DNA of 64,000 nt, taken from NCBI GenBank assembly GCA_964411505.1, contig CAYPLH010000005.1, forward strand, positions 1-64,000, read 5' to 3'. A program made the translations under genes and the position numbers. The notes below the pieces were generated by a model, which saw nothing but the letters and a program-made list of their open reading frames with translations, searched no databases and was not told where the DNA came from. Positions 28,006-38,421 of this stretch are shown here, piece after piece (positions within the stretch are counted from its first letter, which is position 1; each line of letters opens with the position of its first letter). The DNA is from CAYPLH01 sp964411505 (GTDB lineage Bacteria > Bacillota > Clostridia > CAYPLH01 > DUMO01).

Positions 28006-28989
28006 CTACCATAAGCTTGTCTCTCCAACCTTGCGTGCAATCCTGTTCACGACAACGATAAGCACCAAATTTATTACCGAATTGAAAAAGCCAATTGCTG
28101 TAGCAAAACTGAAATCACCACGTACAAGTCCAATTTTATATGAATATGTAGAAATTACTTCAGATGCTGAAATATTCACATCATTTTGCAGCAGATACAC
28201 TTTCTCAAAACCTAATTTCATCATTTTTCCGAATTGCAATATAAGCAAAACTATGGCGGTTGGCAATATACCGGGTATATCTATATAAAAGATCCTCTTT
28301 AATTTGCTTGCGCCATCAATTTTCGCTGCTTCATATAGCTCTGGGTCTATTGCCGTTAGTGCCGCTATATATATAATTGAACTGTACCCCATATTCTTCC
28401 ATATGCCAGACCAAACAAAAATATGTCTAAAGTACTTTGCATCACCCATAAAATTTATAGGAGTATGACCTAATGCTTTAATTACATTATTTACTATACC
28501 TGTATGAATCGACAATACTTGCATTACAATTGACACAAGAATTACTGTAGAAATAAAATGAGGCGCATAAGTTATTAGCTGAACACTTTTCTTAAATGAC
28601 TTACTTCTAACCTCATTAATGGATATGGCAAGAATTATTGGTATCGGAAATCCGGCTATTAGTTCATATAAGTTGATTAGAATTGTATTCCTGACTATTC
28701 TTACAAAATTATATGATTTAAAAAAAACTATAAAATTACTAAATCCAAGCCAACGCCCTGATTTGAATCCATCTACCGGATCGTACTCTTTAAATGCAAG
28801 CACCAATCCCCCCATAGGTATATATTCAAATATTATGGTATGCAGTATGGGTACAATTAAGAGAAGATATAAAGGCCATCCCTTTATAAAGCTTTTGGCA
28901 AAAGCTGAACGTTGATTTTTTTTAGTTTTCATCTCTACCACTTCTTGTGAACTCTTAGCTGTTTCCTTTGAGCCTAGTGCTTTATTCAT
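28006..28989 (-). CDS. ABC sugar permease (LplB-like)
   Basis: A 327-residue membrane protein, first gene of the importer operon. After a polar N-terminus of about 35 residues it has six hydrophobic segments and an EAA loop (ELYEAAKIDGASKLKRIFYI). GLVLAFKEYDP after the first membrane segment and the C-terminal GETSLW are typical of LplB proteins. AAAGGGG lies upstream of the ATG. A GGTAC-type element is at 29149-29180, about 160 bases upstream. Confidence 0.9.
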   Translation of the reverse strand: MNKALGSKETAKSSQEVVEMKTKKNQRSAFAKSFIKGWPLYLLLIVPILHTIIFEYIPMGGLVLAFKEYDPVDGFKSGRWLGFSNFIVFFKSYNFVRIVRNTILINLYELIAGFPIPIILAISINEVRSKSFKKSVQLITYAPHFISTVILVSIVMQVLSIHTGIVNNVIKALGHTPINFMGDAKYFRHIFVWSGIWKNMGYSSIIYIAALTAIDPELYEAAKIDGASKLKRIFYIDIPGILPTAIVLLILQFGKMMKLGFEKVYLLQNDVNISASEVISTYSYKIGLVRGDFSFATAIGFFNSVINLVLIVVVNRIARKVGETSLW

Positions 28990-29284
28990 ACTTTTTTTAC
29001 CCCTTTAAATTAACAACATTTTTGTTTTACATATTAAATTTTGATTATTTCTAAGAAATTTCTGCTTTACATGTTGTAGTTTAATATTAACCTACAAACA
29101 AAATTTGTTAAGAAGCTATTTTTATTATTCCACGCATTGCAGGTTTTTGTAAAGGTACAGTTCAGAAAAATGGTACATCAGGTATTTTTACTATGCTAAT
29201 TGAATGAAGTTTCCTCACTATCTATCGGTGCTATAAACATAGAACCAAATAAATCTATCTATCACCCTTCAAAATTTGCTCTCG
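28990..29284. promoter_or_regulatory. importer upstream region with candidate regulator site 2
   Basis: This 295-base gap between the regulator stop and the importer start should hold the importer promoter. TAAAGGTAC at 29150-29158 is followed by TGGTACAT at 29171-29178, a degenerate version of the perfect dyad at 20231. No convincing -35/-10 pair could be picked by eye. Confidence 0.45.
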
Positions 29285-31555
29285 CTAGTCAAAATTCCGA
29301 TATACTGTCGGAAGAACTCCATATACCCGTTTAAAAGCTCTCCTGAAGGAATGGGCACTGGTATATCCTACAAGCTCAGCAATATTATTTACAGTATACT
29401 GTGATTTAGCTAAGAATTCTTTTGCTTTTGACAATCTTTGGTTTTCAAGATATTCGGAAAACGTAAGCCCCATAAGCTCCTTGAACAGTTTAGAAAAATA
29501 TTTCTCTGTCATATCAAATTGTATGGCTGTCTTATATAGGTTTAAATCGGGCTCACAATAAACAGAATTAATAAATTCTTGTATTTGTTCTTTTAACTCT
29601 TCCCTATTATTGCTATTTATTGATTTCAAACAAAGATCCGAATACAAACATTTAAGTTTCTCTAAAAATTCTTCAATTGTACTGCTATTTTCTAAACCAG
29701 ACATTTCATCAATAATTTTTGTCCTATCTTCATCTTCAAATGATTTAATTTGTGAAGCTGCTTTGATTACTGTAACTTTCATATCTTCAACTAAAAATTT
29801 TGTAATAGCTTTGGAAAGCAGACGCTTTTTTGTATTTTCTAAATATAAATCATTAAGTATACTAAAGATTTGCTGTGCGTCACCTATCCTGACCAGATTC
29901 ATAATTTTATTTTCTGCTTCTATAGGATAATAATAGAAATAATTAATTTCAGATATGATTTTATCATGCCAAACAATATGTTCACCATTGTCTGAAATTG
30001 CATATTCTAATGCCTCCCTAGCTTCATGGTAAGACTTGTACACCTCAAGGAGCGAACTGCACAAAGTGCCAGCGCTGAAACTAACATTTATTTTGTTATT
30101 CTTGGATAACATCTGGGCTGCCTTGCATGCTAAGCTTTCTATCCACTGTTCTATCTGAACTTTTTCTTCATCGTCAAAAGCAAAGAGTATGGCGATTTTT
30201 TCTCCTTCCAGATCATGCACCTGCAATTCATTATCTGCCAGCCTGGTAACTACCCGGTGAATCAGGATTTTAGCCATATTAAGTTCAGATAATTTCTTCC
30301 GTTCCTTTATGCTTCCATAACCATTTACTTTAGCCATAACAACTAAATAATGCTTATTTTCCAAGTTGATCTCAAGACTTGATGACGCAATTCTTATATC
30401 TTCAATTGTATTAAAGCCACCTTTAAGCAATCTATCCATAAAGGCAGCCTTTAATAATGGTATTTTTGCTTTCATATCCTCTTTCAGCATTTTATTGCTT
30501 TTAATCAGCTTATTTAATGATCCCTGCAGAAATGTATAAGCGTCACTGTTTATTTCTCCTTCAAAATTTTCTCTGAAAGTATCAATCATGCTTATTATAG
30601 GTTTACTGTTTTTATTGGTAAACAGCAGTGCTATTGAAATACCGCCTAGAATAGCTATTAAAATAACAATTGCAATAACCATCTTGATATAATTAACCCT
30701 GGACATAATTTCACCAAGAGGGTAAGCAACAGCATAGGTCCATCCATTATAACCAGAAGTTATATGTTGCATCAATAAATTACTACTATTTTTTATCTCC
30801 CTGCCGAGTTCCCAGGGCGGGGTTATCATGCTTATGTCATCTGCAACATATGCAATCACATCCCCGTTTTCATCAGCTATATAGGCCCATCCCCCATTTT
30901 TGTCCATGTCCTTTATGCAACTGGTAAATTTCTTTTCATCAATAAGAACAATTATTGTACCATGAGCATCATTGACACCATTGGAGGGAACTGAATGCAT
31001 ATAGGTTACCATTCTTTCCTGTTTGCCATTACACGTTATGGTGGATGCCGGTATAATTGTACCATTATGGCAGTTTCCCCAAACTAGGTCGCTCCATTTA
31101 TCAAACTCAATGCCTTCATACTTTAAAGTATTATTGTAGAAAAAATGAAGATCCCTTAAGGAAAAACTATCCGATATGATAGCATCACCATTTTTAAGTA
31201 CAAGATATATGCTGTCCGTAAAATTATTAGATATTTTAAAATTACTTAAAATTTTCCGAATAGTCCAGTAATCGTATGTGGTGTTGCTATTTGATAAATC
31301 TCTGTCTACCAACTTGGTAATATCTTCGTTTAAAACTATCTGCTGAACCATATTTTTAAGTTCGGCAATGCTGCTATCCAATGAATTTTTACTCTGCTCA
31401 AGAGTCAACAACGAATATTCCTTAACATTCTGTTCAGCAATCCCAACAGTCTTGTAAAATGCATAAAACACCATTATAATCGGAATAATCAAAATAATTA
31501 TATATGAAATCAGATAACGAAAAAATATCTGTTTATTAACTTTTTTTATTTTCAT
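29285..31555 (-). CDS. membrane-bound AraC-family sensor-regulator
   Basis: This 756-residue protein has a membrane segment near residues 13-34, an extracellular sensor region of about 260 residues, a second membrane segment (about 295-320), a cytoplasmic region with GGDEF-unrelated helices, and a C-terminal AraC helix-turn-helix domain (about the last 100 residues, ending SFRRAFKRVYGVLPTVYR). This one-component layout is typical of regulators next to LplAB/YtcP importers, where an external sugar signal controls transcription. GGGAG lies upstream of the ATG at 31555; the Met at 31570 overlaps it. It probably controls the importer and the catabolic array through the GGTAC elements, one of which lies in front of its own gene. 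Confidence 0.87.
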   Translation of the reverse strand: MKIKKVNKQIFFRYLISYIIILIIPIIMVFYAFYKTVGIAEQNVKEYSLLTLEQSKNSLDSSIAELKNMVQQIVLNEDITKLVDRDLSNSNTTYDYWTIRKILSNFKISNNFTDSIYLVLKNGDAIISDSFSLRDLHFFYNNTLKYEGIEFDKWSDLVWGNCHNGTIIPASTITCNGKQERMVTYMHSVPSNGVNDAHGTIIVLIDEKKFTSCIKDMDKNGGWAYIADENGDVIAYVADDISMITPPWELGREIKNSSNLLMQHITSGYNGWTYAVAYPLGEIMSRVNYIKMVIAIVILIAILGGISIALLFTNKNSKPIISMIDTFRENFEGEINSDAYTFLQGSLNKLIKSNKMLKEDMKAKIPLLKAAFMDRLLKGGFNTIEDIRIASSSLEINLENKHYLVVMAKVNGYGSIKERKKLSELNMAKILIHRVVTRLADNELQVHDLEGEKIAILFAFDDEEKVQIEQWIESLACKAAQMLSKNNKINVSFSAGTLCSSLLEVYKSYHEAREALEYAISDNGEHIVWHDKIISEINYFYYYPIEAENKIMNLVRIGDAQQIFSILNDLYLENTKKRLLSKAITKFLVEDMKVTVIKAASQIKSFEDEDRTKIIDEMSGLENSSTIEEFLEKLKCLYSDLCLKSINSNNREELKEQIQEFINSVYCEPDLNLYKTAIQFDMTEKYFSKLFKELMGLTFSEYLENQRLSKAKEFLAKSQYTVNNIAELVGYTSAHSFRRAFKRVYGVLPTVYRNFD

Positions 31556-32088
31556 TATGAACACTCCCATATCATGTTAATTGTTGACTCATGTCCTGCT
31601 TTTAAATAATAACACATCTTAAAAAGCGTTTGCAAAATACAATACTAAGTATAATGAGAGTTAATTGTGCTTTAGTCTTCATCAGCATCTGTAATTTCTC
31701 TTTTTCTCGCTCTACCATATGTACCTTCCTTCTGTTGTCTGTTAATATGAATCTTTCATTAAATGAAAACTGCTTGAATCTACAGTAATACTATTCATGG
31801 TAACTAGATTATTTCATGAGGTAAATTATATGTAAAGGTACATTAAAGGACAATAGGTACATTTCGTACTACTGCTGTTACTAATGTGGTACCTTACGCC
31901 TATCTTCGATAACAGCTAACTAATATCAGGCTTTTTTTATTCAAGAAAATTGAATTTTTGCGATTTGTCTGAGCTGTCCCTGAACAACAAAAAGTGTCAA
32001 GAGTAATTCAACAATAAAAAAGGCTGCTTGCAGCCTTTTTTTATTGTTCAACCTGAGTTTCAATCTTCTAAAAAAAATTGCCATTACT
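31556..32088. promoter_or_regulatory. regulator upstream region with candidate site 3 and GH2 terminator
   Basis: This 533-base gap contains TAAAGGTAC at 31833-31841 and AGGTACAT at 31855-31862, plus a further GGTACCTTA half-site near 31885-31893, all upstream of the regulator gene. At its right end is the terminator of the GH2 gene, listed separately. No gene is supported. Confidence 0.45.
32010..32048 (-). terminator. rho-independent terminator of the GH2 gene
   Basis: AAGGCTGC and GCAGCCTT form a stem extended by A/T pairs (AACAATAAAA against TTTTATTGTT) with T-runs on both strands. It lies about 40 bases past the GH2 stop and may serve both directions. Confidence 0.85.
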
Positions 32089-33801
32089 CTACTTACCAAA
32101 GATTCTCTTCACTGTCCAATAAGCAAGCTTGGGTTTCCTGTATTCATTAACAATACCCTTGTTATTGAAACTTCTCGGTCTTCCTAGCTCCAGCTCCCTT
32201 GCTGTTCTAATATCACAATACTGCCATATATAAACTCCAGATATGTCTGGATCGCTCAAGAAAAGATTCAGTGTATAGTCAAGATATTTTTCTTGATAAT
32301 TTTCCGTCCATTTTGGTCCCTCAAAGGTGTGTTCGCCATAAACTGCGCCTGCACCAAATTCCGAAATGAGAAGTGGCATATCGGATAAACCCAAACTTTT
32401 TAACCTCTGCTTAAACTCATCTAAAAAGACCGGCCATTCTTCAATTCCGCCTCTATACCATCCTAAATATGCGTTTATACTAATGATATCCACAAGTCCC
32501 ATGCAAATATCTTCCATTGGCCTACAGCTTGCAAAAGTAATGGGTCTAGTCTGATCCAATTCCTTTACCAGGCTGACAAACTTCTTAGTAACCTCATATG
32601 CCGACTGACATGTAGATTCGACTTCATTATGCATCCCCCAAAGGATTATCGAGGGGTGATGGTAATCACGCTTTACCATTTCCTCATGCATTTTAAGCCC
32701 TCTTTCCACCACTACTGGGTTAGTAAAATGCCTATCAAAATATTGCCACATGGGGATCTCTTCCCAAAATAGCATACCTTCTTGGTCGCATAGATCTAGG
32801 AACACCGGCGAGTTGGGATAGTGAGAGCCACGTATAGCGTTGCATCCCATATCCTTAAGGATATCCAGATCCCTCTTCATAATTTTAAGTGGTAGAGCAA
32901 ATCCCCAATCCGGATGATCCTCGTGTCTGTTAACTCCCTTAATGCAGAGCTCTTTTCCATTTAACAATATTTTCTTGCCATTAACTTCAACTTTCCTAAA
33001 GCCTATTCTTTCAATAACATCATCAATAATAACTCCGCCGGCTTCAATTTCAAACCTAATGTTATAAAGATTTGGTGATTCTATATCCCATAACAATATA
33101 TTATCAACAGTATATTCATCTATTGTGTTTTTTGAAGATATGTTTAAATCTATACCCTTTAAACAGAGCTTTTTGTCATTAACATAAACATTTAAATTTC
33201 CTGTCTTTGGTGTGTTGTAAGATTCAGTACCTAACTTTTCAGTACTCACATCAAAAAAAAGCTTTGCTTTGCCCAAATTAATATCGAGATCATATTTTAT
33301 TTGAAAATCTTTAATCCAGTAATTTTCAAGCTCCATAACCTCAACACTTCTGGTAATTCCGCCATAGTGATACCAGTCAACCTTAGAAAGAGGATATGTA
33401 TCGATATCATTATGTGTGTTGTCAACATAAACGACCAATATATGTACGCCAGGATCTATATCTTCAAGGACAAAGTTAAACCCTGTAAATCCCCCATAAT
33501 GACCGCCAAGATGCTTTCCATCAAGATATACTTCAGCTTGACCTGTCACCGCTTCAAAAGCTATGTTTAGGTTTCTCTTTGTATTCTGGAAGGTTGTTGC
33601 GTACCATGCAGCACCTTCATAAGCATACAGTTCCATTTCATTATTCCAACATGAGGGTACTGCCACATCAACACTTTCCTGTGGGAATTCCTCAAACCAT
33701 TTTTCTTCAAAACCTTTTCTATCAGGGTCTGTTTTGAATTTCCACAAACCATCAAGTAAAAAGCTTCTCCTATGATTATGCTTGTTAAAAAGCCTTACCA
33801 T
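32089..33801 (-). CDS. GH2 beta-glucuronidase-like enzyme
   Basis: A 570-residue family 2 glycoside hydrolase with the sugar-binding, immunoglobulin-like and TIM-barrel domains. The acid/base Glu lies in WGMHNEVEST and the nucleophile Glu in LISEFGAGAV. Near the end, RSFNNKGIVNEYRKPK contains the N-x-K arrangement that recognises the carboxylate in bacterial beta-glucuronidases, and the length is close to E. coli UidA (603) rather than LacZ (over 1000). It would release glucuronic acid from an imported oligosaccharide in the cytoplasm. AAAGGAG precedes the ATG. It is a separate unit from the importer but fits the sulfated uronic-acid theme. A beta-galactosidase role is possible but less likely. 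Confidence 0.85.
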   Translation of the reverse strand: MVRLFNKHNHRRSFLLDGLWKFKTDPDRKGFEEKWFEEFPQESVDVAVPSCWNNEMELYAYEGAAWYATTFQNTKRNLNIAFEAVTGQAEVYLDGKHLGGHYGGFTGFNFVLEDIDPGVHILVVYVDNTHNDIDTYPLSKVDWYHYGGITRSVEVMELENYWIKDFQIKYDLDINLGKAKLFFDVSTEKLGTESYNTPKTGNLNVYVNDKKLCLKGIDLNISSKNTIDEYTVDNILLWDIESPNLYNIRFEIEAGGVIIDDVIERIGFRKVEVNGKKILLNGKELCIKGVNRHEDHPDWGFALPLKIMKRDLDILKDMGCNAIRGSHYPNSPVFLDLCDQEGMLFWEEIPMWQYFDRHFTNPVVVERGLKMHEEMVKRDYHHPSIILWGMHNEVESTCQSAYEVTKKFVSLVKELDQTRPITFASCRPMEDICMGLVDIISINAYLGWYRGGIEEWPVFLDEFKQRLKSLGLSDMPLLISEFGAGAVYGEHTFEGPKWTENYQEKYLDYTLNLFLSDPDISGVYIWQYCDIRTARELELGRPRSFNNKGIVNEYRKPKLAYWTVKRIFGK

Positions 33802-33914
33802 TTTCCCATCTCCTTTGTAGATATTTTATATTAAACATTTATCTCTGAATTTAGACTAATACATGTAAAAGGAAGTAATTTTATGGGTTGTTACAAGCCG
33901 TCAATGAGTTTAAC

Positions 33915-35180
33915 CTACAGTCCCTTCTTCCCAATATCCTTCCTATAGTGCATATCTTTAAAATGAATTTTACTTATGCCTTTATAGGCATTGTTTATTG
34001 CGTCGGGCAAGTCGTTTCCTAAAGCTGTTACACCAAGAACCCTTCCTCCGTTTGTCGAATACTTATCGTCTTTTTTAACTGTCCCTGCATGAAATATCGT
34101 AATATCAGGGTGAGATGCTGCTTCTTCAAGGCCTGTTATCTCATAACCTTTTTCATACTTTTTGGGATATCCTCCAGATGCTGCCACCACGCAAACTGCA
34201 GACCTTCTATCCCATTCTATCTTTATTTTATCCAGTCTTTCATCAATAACTGCTTCAAAAATATCTATTAAATCGTTTTTCAAAAGTGGAATTACTACCT
34301 GAGCTTCAGGATCTCCAAATCTCGCATTATATTCTATAACCTTCACGCCATCATTAGTTAAAATGAGTCCAAAATATAAAACGCCCTTAAACATTCTGCC
34401 TTCTTTATTCAATGCATCAATAGTAGGCTTGAATATTTTCTCCATACAATAATCCGCAACCTCGTTGGTATAATGTCTGCTAGGTGCAAAAGTACCCATA
34501 CCACCTGTATTAAGTCCCATATCATTATCAAGCACACGTTTATGATCTTGTGAGCTGAGCATAGGAATAATAGTTTTTCCATCGGTAAATACCATAACGG
34601 TAATTTCCGTTCCAGTCAGAAATTCTTCAAGTACAACTCGCTCCCCAGAACTTCCGAAAACTTTTTTAAACATCATATTATTAATGGCTTCCTGTGCTTT
34701 ATCAAACCCCGGTGCAATTATTACGCCTTTCCCAAGTGCAAGCCCATCAGCTTTAACCACTATGGGATACTGCTGATGCCGCAAGTATTCAATCGCATGG
34801 TCATAATTATCAAAGGTTTCATATCGCGCTGTTGGTATCCCATACTTTTTCATAAGATTTTTGGAAAATATCTTACTAGACTCTATAATCGCAGCTTCCC
34901 TATTAGGACCAAAAGCCGTGATTCCAGCCGCCCCAAGGCAATCAACCATCCCTGCTGCCAATGGGTCATCCGGAGCAACTATTACAAGATCTATACCCTT
35001 CTCTTTTGAAAATTTAACAATTCCATCGATATCCATAGCACTGTAAGGTAGGCATTCTGCATATTCAGATATACCTCCATTTCCGGGAGTACAGTAAATT
35101 TTCTGAACTTTAGAACTTTGAGCGATTTTCCAAACCAGTGTATGCTCCCGTCCTCCACTACCAACTACCAATACTTTCAT
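33915..35180 (-). CDS. purD: phosphoribosylamine-glycine ligase
   Basis: This 421-residue ATP-grasp enzyme joins phosphoribosylamine and glycine in purine synthesis. VLVVGSGGREHTL at the N-terminus, VKADGLALGKGV in the ATP-grasp domain and FGDPEAQV for metal binding are all present, and the length is standard. It is the last gene of the pur cluster, 83 bases after purN. purH, which often lies between purN and purD in Firmicutes, is absent. AAGGAGG precedes the ATG. Confidence 0.97.
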   Translation of the reverse strand: MKVLVVGSGGREHTLVWKIAQSSKVQKIYCTPGNGGISEYAECLPYSAMDIDGIVKFSKEKGIDLVIVAPDDPLAAGMVDCLGAAGITAFGPNREAAIIESSKIFSKNLMKKYGIPTARYETFDNYDHAIEYLRHQQYPIVVKADGLALGKGVIIAPGFDKAQEAINNMMFKKVFGSSGERVVLEEFLTGTEITVMVFTDGKTIIPMLSSQDHKRVLDNDMGLNTGGMGTFAPSRHYTNEVADYCMEKIFKPTIDALNKEGRMFKGVLYFGLILTNDGVKVIEYNARFGDPEAQVVIPLLKNDLIDIFEAVIDERLDKIKIEWDRRSAVCVVAASGGYPKKYEKGYEITGLEEAASHPDITIFHAGTVKKDDKYSTNGGRVLGVTALGNDLPDAINNAYKGISKIHFKDMHYRKDIGKKGL

Positions 35181-35263
35181 TTACAATCCTCCTTGCGATT
35201 TCTACTTAATTAGCGCTATTTCTCATATTCACAAGTTTTTTTACAACCTGATTTCTTCTATCT

Positions 35264-35890
35264 TTAATCTAATATGTGAACCTTTCTTCCTTCAACAACC
35301 AACTTATTTTCAGAAAAGAGCTTTATTGCCTCCGGCAGTATTATTTGCTCGCATTCTTCCATAACACGTTTTTGGAGCGATTCCGGGGTCTCTTCTTCTT
35401 TAATCTGTATTGCTTTTTGCAGTATAATCGGACCTGTATCAGTCTCAAGTTCAGCAAAATGAACAGTAGCACCGGTAACCTTTACACCGTATTCCAGAGC
35501 TTTAATATGTGGGGTTAAACCATAATACCCTTTTCCGCAAAAGGAAGGTATAAGTGCAGGATGCACATTCAAAATTCGGTTCCTGTATTTTTCATTAAAC
35601 CTCTTTCCTAAAATAGTAAGAAAACCTGCCATAACTACAAGCTCCACCTTATGTTCCTCAAAACGGTCAATTATGGCTTGGTCATAGTCGTCTAGTGTTC
35701 CAAATTTCTTTCTTTGTATGTAAACAGCTGGAATTTCATGCTGTCTAGCCCTTTCCAATGCATATGCACTTTTTTTGCTTGACACTACTGTAGCAATACG
35801 ACAATTCTTAAGGTATCCATCATTTATTCTGTCAATTATTACCTGAAGGTTCGTCCCTCCTCCTGACACTAGCACTCCGATATTCAGCAT
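35264..35890 (-). CDS. purN: phosphoribosylglycinamide formyltransferase
   Basis: A 208-residue formyltetrahydrofolate-dependent GAR transformylase. The catalytic Asn-His pair is in NVHPALIPSF and the Asp in ETDTGPII; VSGGGTNLQ forms the phosphate loop. The start overlaps the end of purM by seven bases, which indicates translational coupling. Confidence 0.96.
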   Translation of the reverse strand: MLNIGVLVSGGGTNLQVIIDRINDGYLKNCRIATVVSSKKSAYALERARQHEIPAVYIQRKKFGTLDDYDQAIIDRFEEHKVELVVMAGFLTILGKRFNEKYRNRILNVHPALIPSFCGKGYYGLTPHIKALEYGVKVTGATVHFAELETDTGPIILQKAIQIKEEETPESLQKRVMEECEQIILPEAIKLFSENKLVVEGRKVHILD

Positions 35891-36906
35891 ATGTCCACTC
35901 CTGAATCTCCTTTAACGATTTCTCCAATAATATATGCATTTTCCCCAGTTTCTTTAAGATATGCAATCACATCTTCGCAAATATTATTACTCACTGCTAT
36001 AACCATTCCTATACCCATATTAAACGTACCAAACATATCATCATCACTAATTTTTCCTATTTCCTGAAGCAATTTAAAGATAGGAAGTATCGCCCATGAA
36101 TCATTATTTATTTTTACTCTTAATCCTTCGGGAACCATTCTTGGTATGTTCTCAACAAAACCTCCACCGGTTATATGAGAAATCCCTTTTAGATTAAACT
36201 TATTTTTTAGATTCAATATTGTTTTAACATAAATCTTCGTAGGTTTTAATAATTCTGTTCCAAGATCACTTTCAAAACCTTTTACATATTCGGACATCTT
36301 TTCACGAGAAGGATTTAAAAGCTTCCTTACCAATGAATAGCCATTGCTATGAAGTCCGGATGAAGCAATCCCGATTAAACGGTCACCTTCTTTTATAGTA
36401 CTTCCATCAATTATTTGTGCTTTATCAACTATACCTACAGCAAAGCCTGCAATATCATACTCATCCTTTGAATAAAACCCAGGCATCTCGGCTGTTTCGC
36501 CACCAATCAATGCACATCCTGCCTTTAAGCAGCCATCAGCAACGCCCTTTACAATCTCGGCAACCTTTTCTGGCTCGTTTTTCCCTACTGCTATATAGTC
36601 GAGAAAAAACAATGGCTCAGCACCGCTGCAGACAATATCATTGACGGACATGGCAACACAGTCTATACCAACTGTGTCATGCTTATCCATTAAAAAAGCA
36701 ATCTTAAGTTTGGTACCCACACCATCAGTACCTGAAACTAAAATCGGCTCTTTATACTTTTTGTTGGCAATAGAAAACAAACCTCCAAACCCGCCTATAT
36801 CAGTTAGAACTTGTGGACTGTGAGTTTTTTTCACATGTTCTTTCATCAGTTCAACTGCCTTATAACCTGCTTCAACATCAACACCTGCATCTCTATAAGA
36901 TGTCAT
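35884..36906 (-). CDS. purM: phosphoribosylformylglycinamidine cyclo-ligase
   Basis: This 340-residue AIR synthetase has the family landmarks YRDAGVDVEAG, SGTDGVGTKLK, GIDCVAMSVND and IGGETAEMPGFY. Its ATG follows purF by 15 bases and it overlaps purN at the other end. Length is typical. Confidence 0.97.
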   Translation of the reverse strand: MTSYRDAGVDVEAGYKAVELMKEHVKKTHSPQVLTDIGGFGGLFSIANKKYKEPILVSGTDGVGTKLKIAFLMDKHDTVGIDCVAMSVNDIVCSGAEPLFFLDYIAVGKNEPEKVAEIVKGVADGCLKAGCALIGGETAEMPGFYSKDEYDIAGFAVGIVDKAQIIDGSTIKEGDRLIGIASSGLHSNGYSLVRKLLNPSREKMSEYVKGFESDLGTELLKPTKIYVKTILNLKNKFNLKGISHITGGGFVENIPRMVPEGLRVKINNDSWAILPIFKLLQEIGKISDDDMFGTFNMGIGMVIAVSNNICEDVIAYLKETGENAYIIGEIVKGDSGVDIC

Positions 36907-36921
36907 TTTACATCCTCCTTG

Positions 36922-38388
36922 TTAACCACATGAAAAGTTATTACAAACACCAAGTACTTCCATTGGATATTTCCCATTAAAACACCCACTGCAAAATCCA
37001 CATTTAGACCCAATAGGAGTTTTTAAAACCCCTTCCAGACTTAAATACCCAAGTGTATCGGTCCCAACCAATTTATTTATTTCTTCAACTGAATGCTCAC
37101 TTGCGACCAGTTCTTTTCCTGACGAAACATCAACACCAAAATAGCAAGGAAATTTGAATGGAGGTGAGCTCACCCGCATGTGTACTTCCTTAGCTCCTGC
37201 ATTCTTCAACATTTGCACAATCCTTTTTGTGGTAGTTCCCCTGACAATTGAATCATCTATCATAACTATTCTCTTGCCCTCAATTTCATCACGGATTACG
37301 TTATATTTTATCTTTGCCCCCATTTCTCTTAGACCCTGATTAGGCTGTATAAAAGTTCTTCCCACATACTTATTTTTAAGAAGACCATGCCCATAAGGTA
37401 TTCCACTTTCTCTAGAATAACCAAGAGCCGCATCTGTTCCGCCATCCGGCACTCCAATAACCAGATCAGCTTCCACTGGATGCTCCATTGCAAGCCTTCT
37501 TCCTGCTTCTACTCTTGCACGGTGAACACTTACTCCATCAATTACACTGTCAGGTCTTGCAAAATAAATATATTCAAATATACAAAGCTTTGTTTGTTTG
37601 GGTGCCTTGGTTTGGATTGACTCTAATCCTTTCTTATTTATAACTACAATCTCACCAGGTCTGACATCTCGAACAAGCTCTCCCCCTATAGCATCAATTG
37701 CGCAGGATTCTGAAGCTAATATATAGGAGTTGTTTAATTTCCCAAGGCATAGGGGTCTTATCCCATTTGGATCCCTTATACCAAATACCTTATTTGATGT
37801 AACTATAACAATTGCATAGGATCCTTTTATTTCTTTCATCATCTTGCTTATTGCTTCTTCAGTGCTGTCACTAGATACTCTGTGTCTGGAAATCAAATTG
37901 GCCATAATTTCGGTATCATTGGAAGTCTGGAAAACAGCACCACTTTCCTCAAGCTTGTGCCTTAATTCTGACGCGTTAATGAGATTACCATTATGCGCTA
38001 GTGCCATTTGTCCACTTTTATATTTGATAACTGTAGGCTGTGAATTTTCTCGGTTATTTGCACCAATAGATGAATAACGCACATGACCTATTGACATACG
38101 ACCTTTAAGGCGCGCAAGTATGTCTTTGTTGAATACCTCGGGGGCAAGTCCCATATCTTTATGATACGAAATTGTACCATTGTCATTAACAGCAATGCCG
38201 GCACTTTCCTGTCCTCGGTGCTGAAGAGCATACAAACTATAATATGTCAGTTCTGCCACATCAATGTCATCTTGGCTGAACAGTGCAAAAACACCACATT
38301 CTTCTCTTAAAGTACCATCGTCGCTATCAAATTCATCAATTGAATATCCTTTATTATTATACTTTACATTATTATCCATCAATAGCAT
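36922..38388 (-). CDS. purF: amidophosphoribosyltransferase
   Basis: This enzyme starts purine synthesis by transferring glutamine ammonia to PRPP. From the ATG at 38388 the protein is 488 residues with a 30-residue propeptide before the nucleophile Cys31 (REECGVFAL). PRPP loop residues lie in IVMIDDSIVRGTT. Cysteines in KLCIFEYIY, FPCYFG and KCGFCSGC match the iron-sulfur type known from Bacillus. A longer frame begins at 38433, but that codon lies next to the -10 box of a good promoter and lacks a ribosome site, whereas GGGAG precedes 38388. Confidence 0.96.
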   Translation of the reverse strand: MLLMDNNVKYNNKGYSIDEFDSDDGTLREECGVFALFSQDDIDVAELTYYSLYALQHRGQESAGIAVNDNGTISYHKDMGLAPEVFNKDILARLKGRMSIGHVRYSSIGANNRENSQPTVIKYKSGQMALAHNGNLINASELRHKLEESGAVFQTSNDTEIMANLISRHRVSSDSTEEAISKMMKEIKGSYAIVIVTSNKVFGIRDPNGIRPLCLGKLNNSYILASESCAIDAIGGELVRDVRPGEIVVINKKGLESIQTKAPKQTKLCIFEYIYFARPDSVIDGVSVHRARVEAGRRLAMEHPVEADLVIGVPDGGTDAALGYSRESGIPYGHGLLKNKYVGRTFIQPNQGLREMGAKIKYNVIRDEIEGKRIVMIDDSIVRGTTTKRIVQMLKNAGAKEVHMRVSSPPFKFPCYFGVDVSSGKELVASEHSVEEINKLVGTDTLGYLSLEGVLKTPIGSKCGFCSGCFNGKYPMEVLGVCNNFSCG

Positions 38389-38421
38389 GCAAACATCTCC
38401 CAAATTTAAAAATACCCTTCT

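Noticed and set aside
32089..33801. GH2 gene as lacZ beta-galactosidase
   Set aside because: It is far too short for LacZ and has the N-x-K pattern near the C-terminus that is linked to glucuronide recognition.
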